A stretch of 39,117 bases of DNA, taken from contig NZ_JNZA01000052.1 in the NCBI RefSeq assembly GCF_000717345.1, positions 1 through 39,117 on the forward strand. Direction: 5' to 3'. Each line of letters opens with the position of its first letter. Position 1 is the first letter of the stretch. The notes beneath the pieces are model-generated. The model made no database searches, was not told the origin of the DNA, and saw only the letters and a list, made by a program, of their open reading frames with translations. A program made the translations under genes and the position numbers. Below are positions 32,479 through 39,117 of the stretch, piece after piece. The DNA is from Streptomyces lydicus. Lineage in GTDB: Bacteria; Actinomycetota; Actinomycetes; Streptomycetales; Streptomycetaceae.

Positions 32479-33903
32479 ATGACCGACGCACTCCACCACC
32501 TCGACGCCACCGACCTCGCCGCCCGCCTGCGCCGGCGTGAGATCTCCGCCCGGGAGGTCGTACAGGCCCATCTGGACCGGATCGAGCGGGTCAATCCGGC
32601 CGTCAACGCCATCGTGACGCTCGACGCCGAGGGCGCGCTGGCCGCCGCCGCGGAGGCCGACGCACGCCTGGTCCGGGCGGCCGAGGTCCCGCCGCTGCAC
32701 GGCCTGCCGATCGCCTTCAAGGACACCCACCTCACCCGCGGTATGCGCACGACGTTCGGCTCGCCGCTCTTCGCCGACCACGTCCCCGACGAGGACGATG
32801 TGGTGGTCGACCGCCTCCAGCGGGCCGGCGCGATCCGCCTCGGCAAGACCAACGTCCCTGAATTCGCCGCGGGTTCGCACACCTTCAACCGCGTTTTCGG
32901 TACGACCCGCAACCCGTACGACCCCACGCGCTCGGCGGGCGGCAGCAGTGGTGGTGCCGCCGCGGCACTGGCGGCCGGGCTGCAACCGCTCGCCGACGGC
33001 AGCGACATGGGCGGATCGCTGCGCAACCCGGCGTCCTTCTGCAACGTCGTCGGGCTGCGGCCGACACCGGGCCGCGTCCCTCCGCAGCCGGGCGGTGATC
33101 TCTGGGACACCCTGGCGGTCCCCGGCCCCATGGGGCGGACGGTCGCCGATACGGCGCTGCTGCTGTCGGCGATGGCCGGGCCGGACCCGCGCTGTCCGCT
33201 CAGTCTGGAGACACCCGGCGCGGCGTTCCGGGTGCCGCTCGACCGTGAGCTGCGCGGGTTGCGCGTCGCCTGGACACCTGACCTGGGCGGGCTCGCGCCG
33301 GCCGACCCGGACGTCCTCGCCGTTCTGGAGTCTCAGCTACGCGTCCTGGAGGAGCTGGGCTGGCGCGTCGACACCGCTTGCCCGGACCTCACCGGGGCCG
33401 ATGAGACCTTCCGTACGCTGCGCGCCCACAGCTTCGACCTCGCCTTCGGCGGGCTGCTCGACGCCGACCGGGAGGCCCTCAAGCCGAGCCTCGCCCGGAA
33501 TGTCGAGGAGGGCCGCCGGCTGACCACGGCCGACCTCGTCACGGCTACCGCGACCCGCAGCCGACTGCACCTGGAGACGCTGGATTTCTTCTCCCGGTAC
33601 GACCTCCTGCTCGCCCCGGTCAGCCAGGTCACGCCGTTCGATGCGGAGCTGGAGTATCCCCAGGAGGTCGCGGGCCGGCCCACGAAGACGTATCTGGACT
33701 GGATGCGCTCCGCCTACCTGATCTCCGTTCTCGGTGTCCCCGCCCTCTCGGTTCCCGCGGGCTTCACACCGGCGGGCCTGCCAGTGGGAATGCAGTTCAT
33801 AGGCCCGCCGCGCGCCGACCTCGCCGTCCTTCAGGCGGGTCATGCCTATGAGCGCGCGACACAGCACGGCCGACGCCGCCCCGGCCTCGGCGGGGCCCGC
33901 TGA
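32479..33903 (+). CDS. Amidase signature family amidase
   Basis: The 474-aa hydrolase of the amidase signature family carries the Ser-cisSer-Lys triad: Lys81 in IAFKDTH, Ser156 in GGSSGG and Ser180 in DMGGSLRNPASF, with the same spacing as in fatty acid amide hydrolase. Other marks are GKTNVPEFA and the C-terminal PAGFTPAGLPVGMQFIGPP. ATG 32479 has GGAGG 5 nt upstream; a frame open from further upstream lacks a start with a site. The enzyme lacks a signal peptide and gatB/gatC neighbours, so it is not the GatA subunit of tRNA amidation. The natural amide is unknown. The promoter suggests damage-induced expression, an unexpected setting for an amidase. Confidence 0.87.
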   Translation: MTDALHHLDATDLAARLRRREISAREVVQAHLDRIERVNPAVNAIVTLDAEGALAAAAEADARLVRAAEVPPLHGLPIAFKDTHLTRGMRTTFGSPLFADHVPDEDDVVVDRLQRAGAIRLGKTNVPEFAAGSHTFNRVFGTTRNPYDPTRSAGGSSGGAAAALAAGLQPLADGSDMGGSLRNPASFCNVVGLRPTPGRVPPQPGGDLWDTLAVPGPMGRTVADTALLLSAMAGPDPRCPLSLETPGAAFRVPLDRELRGLRVAWTPDLGGLAPADPDVLAVLESQLRVLEELGWRVDTACPDLTGADETFRTLRAHSFDLAFGGLLDADREALKPSLARNVEEGRRLTTADLVTATATRSRLHLETLDFFSRYDLLLAPVSQVTPFDAELEYPQEVAGRPTKTYLDWMRSAYLISVLGVPALSVPAGFTPAGLPVGMQFIGPPRADLAVLQAGHAYERATQHGRRRPGLGGAR

Positions 33904-33975
33904 CTCACGCCCGACCTGCGCCGATACCCTGCGACGTCCGGGCAACCGGCCGGGAGGTGCCGCCGGCCACTCCTC

Positions 33976-33981
33976 TATATT
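33976..33981 (+). promoter_or_regulatory. -10 box of a probably leaderless YciI gene
   Basis: TATATT ends 7 nt before the ATG at 33989 and no Shine-Dalgarno sequence is present. The -35 is not recognisable. Confidence 0.35.
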
Positions 33982-33988
33982 TGCGCCC

Positions 33989-34288
33989 ATGTTCGTACTG
34001 GAACTGACCTACACCGCACCCCTCGACCGCGTCGACGCCGTCCTCCAGGACCATGTGGAGTGGCTGCAGAAGGAGTACGCCGCAGGGCACTTCATCGCCG
34101 CCGGCCGCAAGGTCCCGCGGGACGGGGGCGTGATCCTCGCCGCCGGCGTCGACCGGGCGACCGTGGAACGGATCGTGGCCGAGGACCCGTTCACCCTGGC
34201 CGGGGTGTGCACGTACCGGATCACGGAGTTCGTGGCGACCACGACCGCACCGGCCCTGGAGGCGTACCGGGAGCAGCTGCCCTCCTGA
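33989..34288 (+). CDS. YciI family protein
   Basis: The 99-aa ferredoxin-like-fold protein has the YciI pattern: a first strand FVLELTYTAPLDRVDAVLQDHVEWL, in which the family's His-Asp pair falls near residues 21-22, then GHFIAAGRKVPRDGGVILA and DPFTLAGVCTYRITEF. Members are small dimeric proteins, mostly of unknown function and sometimes dechlorinase-like. The ATG directly follows a TATATT box, implying a leaderless mRNA. It lies 85 bases after the amidase, so it may also be reached by read-through from the damage promoter. Confidence 0.82.
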   Translation: MFVLELTYTAPLDRVDAVLQDHVEWLQKEYAAGHFIAAGRKVPRDGGVILAAGVDRATVERIVAEDPFTLAGVCTYRITEFVATTTAPALEAYREQLPS

Positions 34289-34310
34289 CCCTCCGTTGCG
34301 CGCAGACCGC

Positions 34311-34343
34311 GGGCACCCGACGGCGAACAGCCCACGGGTGCCC
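34311..34343. terminator. Terminator hairpin between YciI and sugar porter
   Basis: GGGCACCCG (34311-34319) pairs with CGGGTGCCC (34335-34343): a 9-bp perfect stem with a 15-nt loop between convergent genes. Confidence 0.5.
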
Positions 34344-34361
34344 CTCGCGCGGGCTTCCGGG

Positions 34362-35840
34362 TCACGCGCTCGGCGGCGCCGGAGCACTGCCGAGCGCACT
34401 CGCACTCACGGGGTCCGGCGCCGGCGTCTGCGGCCAGCTCCCCCCGTTGCGCCAGTAGTCCTGGATCTCCTCCAACTGGCGGCCCTTGGTCTCGGGTGCG
34501 GTGACGGAGGCGAAGACCAGGGCGGCGAGGGCGAGGACCCCGAGGCCGGCGAAGGTCCGTGCCGCGCCCGCCCAGGCCATCAGCGAGGGGAAGAACTGGG
34601 CGATCAGGAGATTGGCGACGAGGTCGGCGGTGAGCATCACCGATGCTCCGGTGGAGCGCAGCTGGGCGGGGAACGCCTCGCTCGCATAGACCCAGATCAG
34701 CGACCCGAAACCGAAGTTGAAGGCCGCGGTGAAGAGCAGGATGGCGGCGAAGCCGACCCAGGTCGTGGTGCCCTGCAGAGTCCCCACCCCGAAGACCGCG
34801 GTCAGCACCGCGAGCATCAGCACCATGGTGCCGATACCGCACAGCAGCACCACGCGGCGCCCGAGCCGGTCGATGACGAGGAGGGCGAGCACCGTCGCGG
34901 CGAGCGAGGCGAGCTGTACGAAGGACGGCAGCAGGAAGCTCTGGCCCTCGCCGGTGAAGCCCATCTCCTCGAAGATCTGCGGGCTGTAGTACGTCACCGC
35001 GTTGATGCCGGTGATCTGGCAGAAGAAGCCGAGGCCGACGACGAAGAACGCGGCGCGGGCATAGGGCTTGCGCAGCAATGAGCGCACCGATCCGCCGCTC
35101 TCCTCTGCCAGCGCGGCACTCACCACCGCGACCTCCGTACGCGGATCGACGTCCGGGTCGGTCATCGCCATGACCTCGACGGCCCGCTCCGTACGCCCCT
35201 TGAGGACGTACCAGCGCGGGGTGTCCGGCAACCTGAGCAGCGGGATCAGCACGAGTGCCGCGGGGATCGCGGAGAGGCCGAGCATCCAGCGCCAGTGACC
35301 GCCGCCGGACAGGCCCCAGTTGACGAAGTAGGTGAGGACGATGCCGGCGACCGTGGCCACTTGATAAGCGGCTACGGAGGCCCCGCGGATCCGCGCCGGG
35401 GTGGATTCGGCGACGTAGAGGGGCGCGGCGACGATCGAGATGCCGATCGCGATGCCGAGCAGGAAGCGGACGATGTCCAGTACGAGGACGTTGGGCGCGA
35501 GCGCCGAGCAGGCGACGAACACGGCGTACGAGGCCGCGACGATCAGCATCGCGGCCTTGCGGCCGAGGGCGTCGGCGAGCTTGCCGCCGATCAGCGCGCC
35601 GACGATGGAGCCGAACACCAGGATGCTGTTGACGAGGCCCTTCTCGGCCTCGCTGAGGTGGAAGTCCTTGCTCAGGAACACCAGGGCCCCGGAGATGCTG
35701 CCGGTGTCGTAGCCGTAGATGACGCCTACGACGGCGCCGGTGAGCGCGAACAGCCGACCGGTGGGGCGTGCGGTCCGCGCGGACGGCGTGGGGGGCGTCG
35801 GTGGAGTCGGTGGCGTCGCGGAGACGGAGGCGATGGACAT
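34362..35840 (-). CDS. MFS sugar porter (sugar:proton symporter)
   Basis: The 492-aa, twelve-helix transporter carries sugar-porter (TC 2.A.1.1) marks: GVIYGYDTGSISGAL in helix 1, GKLADALGRKAAML, R-F-L-L-G after helix 4, PLYVAESTPARIRGA, GFFCQITGINAVTYYSPQIF, DRLGRRVVLL and the C-terminal VTAPETKGRQLEEI. A Pro/Thr-rich hydrophilic N-tail precedes helix 1. ATG 35840 with AAAGGA 7 nt upstream is the start; a longer frame runs into the promoter. It is divergent from the SIS isomerase and shares a repeat in the intergenic region, so it is probably part of one sugar regulon controlled by the DeoR protein at 38133. Confidence 0.88.
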   Translation of the reverse strand: MSIASVSATPPTPPTPPTPSARTARPTGRLFALTGAVVGVIYGYDTGSISGALVFLSKDFHLSEAEKGLVNSILVFGSIVGALIGGKLADALGRKAAMLIVAASYAVFVACSALAPNVLVLDIVRFLLGIAIGISIVAAPLYVAESTPARIRGASVAAYQVATVAGIVLTYFVNWGLSGGGHWRWMLGLSAIPAALVLIPLLRLPDTPRWYVLKGRTERAVEVMAMTDPDVDPRTEVAVVSAALAEESGGSVRSLLRKPYARAAFFVVGLGFFCQITGINAVTYYSPQIFEEMGFTGEGQSFLLPSFVQLASLAATVLALLVIDRLGRRVVLLCGIGTMVLMLAVLTAVFGVGTLQGTTTWVGFAAILLFTAAFNFGFGSLIWVYASEAFPAQLRSTGASVMLTADLVANLLIAQFFPSLMAWAGAARTFAGLGVLALAALVFASVTAPETKGRQLEEIQDYWRNGGSWPQTPAPDPVSASALGSAPAPPSA

Positions 35841-35908
35841 GAGACGTCCTTTGTGCGGCGGAGCGGCCTTACTGCAGGACTGACTGCACCTGCATGACTG
35901 ATCTTGCG

Positions 35909-35938
35909 AGTATTCGGTCACTTTCACGCAACTGTCAA
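35909..35938 (-). promoter_or_regulatory. Promoter of the sugar porter gene with embedded operator candidate
   Basis: On the minus strand a consensus -35 TTGACA (35933-35938) is followed after 18 bases by AATACT (35909-35914). The repeat CACTTTCACGCA (plus strand, 35919-35930) fills the spacer, where a repressor would block RNA polymerase. Confidence 0.55.
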
Positions 35939-36074
35939 CAGGCGATCTCGGCGCTTTCGCGCCCCTCGCGACCTGCACCCCCACCACCCCGATTCCCCCC
36001 GCCAGGGCGCCATTAGGCCCCCACCAGTACAGATAGGCATCTCCCCTCTCTGAAGCATCCACTCGTTCGAGGGA

Positions 36075-36103
36075 TGGAACGCAAGCACGATTCTGCGTAC
36101 AGT
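36075..36103 (+). promoter_or_regulatory. Candidate promoter of the SIS/aldolase genes
   Basis: TGGAAC (36075-36080), 17 bases, TACAGT (36098-36103). The -35 is weak. The predicted start near 36110 puts the repeat at 36128-36139 just downstream. Confidence 0.4.
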
Positions 36104-36127
36104 CGATTGCAGCAAGGCAGAAAGTTG

Positions 36128-36139
36128 CAGTTTCACGCA
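36128..36139 (+). promoter_or_regulatory. Operator candidate (second copy of the TTTCACGCA element)
   Basis: CAGTTTCACGCA matches CACTTTCACGCA at 35919-35930 in 11 of 12 positions and in the same orientation. A looser third copy, CGTTTCACACCA (36185-36196), overlaps the approach to the SIS start. DeoR-family repressors commonly bind TTTC-containing repeats, and a DeoR gene lies in this locus. Confidence 0.5.
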
Positions 36140-36209
36140 GACCAGCGGGGCGTCATTCCGCCGGTCGCTGGGTGAGCATCAGGCCGTTTCACACCACGGG
36201 AGGGTGGCC

Positions 36210-37115
36210 ATGAGCGAGACCTCGTACATGGAGCAGGAACTACAGAGCCAGCCGGAGACCTGGCAGGAGGCCGCACGGATCGGCGCCGCAGCCGGCCCGC
36301 TGCCCCGGGCCGGACAGCGCGTCGCCGTGGTCGGCTGCGGCACCTCGTGGTTCATGGCGCAGTCCTACGCCGCACTGCGCGAGGGTGCCGGGCTCGGGGT
36401 CACGGACCCGTTCGCCGCTTCCGAGGCGTTCCTCGGCAGCGACCGCGGCTACGACGCGGTGGTCGCGATCACCCGCTCGGGCACGACCACCGAGGTGCTC
36501 CGCGTGCTCGACGCGGTCAAGGGGCGCATCCCGACGGTGACGCTCATCGGTGATCCCGAAACGCCGGCGGTCGCGCTCTCCGACGAGACGATCGCGCTGC
36601 CCTTCGCCGACGAGAAATCGGTGGTCCAGACCCGCTTCGCGACGACCGCGCTGACGCTGCTGCGGGCCCACCTGGGACAGGACACCTCCCAGGCCGTCGC
36701 CGATGCACAGGACGCCCTGGCCGCCCCCGTGGAGAAGGAGTTGGTGGACGCCGAGCAGTTCTCCTTCCTCGGCACGGGCTGGACCTACGGCCTCGCCAAC
36801 GAGGCTGCCCTCAAGATGCGGGAGGCGTCGCAGAGTTGGACGGAGTCCTATCCGGCGATGGAGTACCGCCACGGCCCGATCGCGATAGCCGCACCGGGCC
36901 GGGTCACCTGGCTGTTCGGCCAGGCACCGGAGGGGCTTGAGGCCGACGTGGAGCGGACGGGCGCGCGCTTCGTGCGCCATGCACGTGACCCGCTGGCCGA
37001 CTTGGTGCTGGTCCAGCGAGTGGCGCTGGAACGGGCCCGTGCCCGCGGCCTGGACCCCGACAACCCGCGCAGCCTGACGCGCTCCGTGATGCTCGAACCC
37101 TCGGCCGCCTCGTAG
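36210..37115 (+). CDS. SIS domain sugar-phosphate isomerase/deaminase (AgaS/GlmS-like)
   Basis: The 301-aa protein is related to the isomerase half of glucosamine-6-phosphate synthase and to AgaS. The first SIS domain has VAVVGCGTSWFMAQSYAALRE and ITRSGTTTEVL (phosphosugar-binding Ser/Thr); the second, shorter one has LGTGWTYGLANEAALKMREAS and MEYRHGPIAI (compare the H-G-P of GlmS). It has no glutaminase domain, so it should act as an isomerase or amino-sugar-phosphate deaminase. ATG 36210 with GGGAGG 6 nt upstream is the start rather than the GTG two codons earlier. The aldolase gene follows after 65 bases, probably in one transcript. Confidence 0.83.
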   Translation: MSETSYMEQELQSQPETWQEAARIGAAAGPLPRAGQRVAVVGCGTSWFMAQSYAALREGAGLGVTDPFAASEAFLGSDRGYDAVVAITRSGTTTEVLRVLDAVKGRIPTVTLIGDPETPAVALSDETIALPFADEKSVVQTRFATTALTLLRAHLGQDTSQAVADAQDALAAPVEKELVDAEQFSFLGTGWTYGLANEAALKMREASQSWTESYPAMEYRHGPIAIAAPGRVTWLFGQAPEGLEADVERTGARFVRHARDPLADLVLVQRVALERARARGLDPDNPRSLTRSVMLEPSAAS

Positions 37116-37180
37116 CCACCGCCCCCATCACCCACCCATACCAATTCAACTCGCCCCATCCGCAAGGGAGTCACCGTCCC

Positions 37181-38062
37181 ATGCCCCTCGTTCCCACCTC
37201 CTCCATCGTCGACGCGGCGCGCGAGGCGCAGGTCGGCGCCGCTGCCTTCAACGTCATCCATCTGGAAACCGCCGAGGCCCTGGTCACCGCCGCCGAGCGC
37301 ACCGGCATCCCGCTGATCCTCCAGATCAGCGAGAACTGCGTCCGCTATCACGGCAGCCTGCTGCCCCTCACCCGCGCCACCCTCGCCCTCGCCGAGGGCT
37401 CCAGTGCCAGGATCGCGGTGCACCTCGATCACATCACCGACGCGGAGTTGGTCCACCAGGGCATCTCCGCCGGAGTGGGGTCGGTCATGGTGGATGCGTC
37501 CGCACTCCCCTACGAGGAGAACGTCACCACCACCGCCGAACTGACCGCCTGGTGCCACGAACGGGGGGCGTACGTCGAGGCGGAACTCGGTGAGGTGGGC
37601 GGCAAGGACGGGGTACACGCGCCGGGGGTGCGCACGGACCCGGACGAGGCCCTGGCGTTCGTCCGCGCGACAGGGGTGGACGCCCTGGCCGTGGCCGTCG
37701 GCTCGTCGCATGCGATGCATCAGCGCACGGCCGTGCTGGACAAAGACCTCATCGCGGCGCTGCACCGGACACTGCCGGTGCCGCTGGTACTGCACGGATC
37801 CTCCGGAGTGCCGGACGACGAGCTGCGTCGCGCCATCGCCGCCGGCATGACGAAGATCAACATTTCGACCCATCTGGTCTCGGTCTTCACTCAGTCGATA
37901 CGGCAGACGCTGGACGCGGATCCTTCACTGGTCGACTCCCGGAAGTACGTCAAGCCGGCCCGGGAGGCAGTGGCGGAGGAGGCCGCCCGGCTGCTGAGCG
38001 TGCTGGGCACTCCGGCGACCGTGCCGGGCCAGTACGCGGCCCAGGCCCCGGCCCGGGGCTGA
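37181..38062 (+). CDS. Class II ketose-bisphosphate aldolase (Fba/GatY/KbaY type)
   Basis: The 293-aa zinc aldolase splits a ketose (bis)phosphate into dihydroxyacetone phosphate and an aldehyde. Visible signatures are AAFNVIHLETAEALV, HLDHITD with zinc- and proton-relay residues, EAELGEVGG, AVAVGSSHAMH (zinc His), LHGSSGVPDDELRRAI and GMTKINISTHL (phosphate binding). Size suits the GatY/KbaY tagatose-bisphosphate group or small fructose-bisphosphate aldolases. With the SIS enzyme upstream and DeoR downstream the locus resembles the aga/gat layout, so tagatose 1,6-bisphosphate is a likely but unproven substrate. ATG 37181 follows AAGGGAG at about 10 nt. Confidence 0.87.
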   Translation: MPLVPTSSIVDAAREAQVGAAAFNVIHLETAEALVTAAERTGIPLILQISENCVRYHGSLLPLTRATLALAEGSSARIAVHLDHITDAELVHQGISAGVGSVMVDASALPYEENVTTTAELTAWCHERGAYVEAELGEVGGKDGVHAPGVRTDPDEALAFVRATGVDALAVAVGSSHAMHQRTAVLDKDLIAALHRTLPVPLVLHGSSGVPDDELRRAIAAGMTKINISTHLVSVFTQSIRQTLDADPSLVDSRKYVKPAREAVAEEAARLLSVLGTPATVPGQYAAQAPARG

Positions 38063-38132
38063 GGCCGGACCCGGGGCCGGGCCGGACTGCCGGCGGGCAT
38101 CGTGGCTGGTCGGAACGAATTAGGCTCGCGCT

Positions 38133-38936
38133 ATGAAGCGCCATGAACGGATGAACGCCTTGCTCGAGCTGCTCGGGGAGCGGGGCCGGGTGGAGGTCGA
38201 GGAGGCGGCCACCGCTCTGGAGGTGTCGGCCGCCACGATGCGGCGCGACATGGACGCCCTGGCCGAGCAGCAGTTGCTGACCCGCACCCGGGGCGGTGCG
38301 GTGCTCAGCTCGGTGGCGTACGACCTGCCGATCCGCTACAAGCACGCGCACCGGTCGGAGGAGAAGGAGGCGGTGGCACGGGCCGCGGCGAAGCTGGTCG
38401 AGCGGGGGGATGTCGTCGGGCTGAGTGGTGGCACGACGACCACGGCCATCGCCCGGGTACTGGCCACACGTCCGGACTTCGCGGAGGCGGGCCCGCAGCC
38501 GCATCTGACGATCGTCACCAATTCCCTCAACATCGCCAATGAGCTGGCCGTACGACCGCAGATCAAGATTGTGCTCACGGGAGGGGTGGCTCACTCGCGG
38601 TCGTTCGAACTGGTGGGTCCGTTCAGCGAGTTGGTGCTGCAGCAGATCTCCGTCGACATCGCGTTCATCGGGGCCAACGGCGTGGACCCGATGATGGGGG
38701 CGACGGTGCATGACGAGGCGGAGGCCCGCGTCAACCGTCTGATGGCCGAGCGCGCCCGGCGGGCGGTGATCGTCGCGGACTCCTCGAAGATCGGCGAACG
38801 GTGCTTCGCCCGCGTCGGCGACGCGGATGTCTTCGACACGTTCATCACGGACAGCGGCGCGCGGGAGGCAACCCGCCGCGAGTTCGCGGACCGGGGCCTG
38901 AAGGTGGTGACGGCCCGGCCGTCCGTCGCCGAGTGA
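38133..38936 (+). CDS. DeoR/GlpR family transcriptional repressor
   Basis: The 267-aa regulator has the DeoR helix-turn-helix at residues about 1-57 (ALLELLGERGRVEVEEAATALEVSAATMRRDMDAL, then TRTRGGAV) and a DeoRC sugar-phosphate sensor domain (VGLSGGTTTTAIARVL, VTNSLNIANEL, LTGG, ANGVDPMMGATVHDEAEA, and ADSSKIGERCFARVG). A TAGGCT box (38121-38126) ends 6 nt before the ATG and no RBS exists, so the mRNA is probably leaderless. It should repress the sugar porter and SIS/aldolase promoters until a sugar phosphate binds. Its own promoter shows no copy of the TTTCACGCA element. Confidence 0.87.
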   Translation: MKRHERMNALLELLGERGRVEVEEAATALEVSAATMRRDMDALAEQQLLTRTRGGAVLSSVAYDLPIRYKHAHRSEEKEAVARAAAKLVERGDVVGLSGGTTTTAIARVLATRPDFAEAGPQPHLTIVTNSLNIANELAVRPQIKIVLTGGVAHSRSFELVGPFSELVLQQISVDIAFIGANGVDPMMGATVHDEAEARVNRLMAERARRAVIVADSSKIGERCFARVGDADVFDTFITDSGAREATRREFADRGLKVVTARPSVAE

Positions 38937-38980
38937 GGCGGATCGAGAGGCAGGGCCACCGATAGGGGCACATATCTGGG

Positions 38981-39117
38981 CTATGGCGGGGCCGTCGGTG
39001 TCGGTGACGGTGCTGTCGGTGTCGGTGTCCGCACTGTCGGTTCCGTGGCGGTGCGTCGGCTTCCGTGGCCGGCGCGCTCGGTTTCCGTGGCGTCGGGGGT
39101 GGGGCGAGGGGGAGGGT
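38981..39117 (-). CDS. Possible C-terminal end of a Pro/Thr-rich protein, cut by the window edge
   Basis: On the minus strand a frame open to the window edge ends in TAG (38981-38983). Its last residues read VRTPTPTAPSPTPTAPP, a low-complexity tail with a 7-residue period. The 21-base period of the DNA repeat fits this frame. Only 45 codons are visible and no domain can be seen, so the call is tentative. Confidence 0.3.
   Translation of the reverse strand, partial: PPPRPTPDATETERAGHGSRRTATEPTVRTPTPTAPSPTPTAPP
38994..39027. repeat. Short direct repeat, 21-base period
   Basis: GTCGGTGTCGGTG occurs at 38994-39006 and 39015-39027. Further on, TTCCGTGGC occurs at 39041, 39061 and 39083. The region is low-complexity and may reflect a repetitive protein tail on the minus strand. 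Confidence 0.55.

Larger units (their letters stand above)
35841..36209. other. Divergent control region of the sugar locus
   Basis: No gene is supported in these 369 bases. The region holds a promoter on each strand and three related TTTCAC-type elements, described in separate entries. Bases 35940-36070 show no further structure. Confidence 0.6.

Overview
The window is high-GC actinobacterial chromosomal DNA, almost certainly from a Streptomyces. The evidence is GC-rich third codon positions, many GTG starts, TAGNNT-type -10 boxes, apparent leaderless mRNAs, only two TTA codons seen by eye in the predicted genes, and families typical of the genus (Cmx/CmlR efflux, secreted M1/M14/S15 peptidases, secreted sphingomyelinase, MpaB-type oxygenase). 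No rRNA, tRNA, CRISPR array, transposase or prophage gene was seen. The content (export, secreted hydrolases, catabolism, solute transport) is accessory rather than core.

Layout. 1-1766: a chloramphenicol-type MFS exporter behind what looks like a complete attenuator (promoter, leaderless 9-codon leader, terminator hairpin). 1793-5124: an FUSC-type membrane exporter and a two-HTH (TrmB-like plus LuxR) regulator divergent from a secreted esterase. 5125-7418: the esterase and a secreted ricin-lectin protein whose C-terminal half looks like an aerolysin/ETX-MTX2 pore-forming module. Both genes carry a TTA codon in the signal peptide, so both should need bldA tRNA. 7488-9214: an orphan double-glycine leader peptide gene without Cys, a 0.5 kb lower-GC intergenic region and a D-amino-acid oxidase. 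9327-18449: a BCCT osmolyte transporter coupled to a secreted M14 carboxypeptidase, a secreted S15 peptidase, a secreted M1 aminopeptidase, an MpaB-type oxygenase and a secreted sphingomyelinase C. 18595-21242: an AnsP-like amino acid permease and a MerR regulator.

21277-27206 is a four-gene beta-oxidation operon read on the minus strand in the order CoA-transferase/racemase, acyl-CoA dehydrogenase, thiolase, FadB-like bifunctional enzyme. A good promoter precedes it, with a dyad over its -10. 27385-33903 contains a 53-codon small gene, an MgtC/SapB protein, a NanT-like sialate symporter, an enoyl-reductase-like oxidoreductase, endonuclease V and an amidase. The small gene and the amidase each sit behind an exact match to the actinobacterial LexA/RecA-independent DNA-damage promoter (TTGTCRGTG-N8-TANNNT, the PafBC type). 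33989-38936 holds a YciI protein and a sugar-phosphate locus: sugar porter, divergent SIS isomerase, class II aldolase and DeoR repressor, with shared TTTCACGCA-type operator candidates in the divergent promoter region. The last 140 bases may hold the C-terminal end of a Pro/Thr-rich minus-strand protein.

Most convergent gene pairs are separated by strong GC-rich hairpins, listed as terminators. All calls come from reading sequence and translations; no database search was run.
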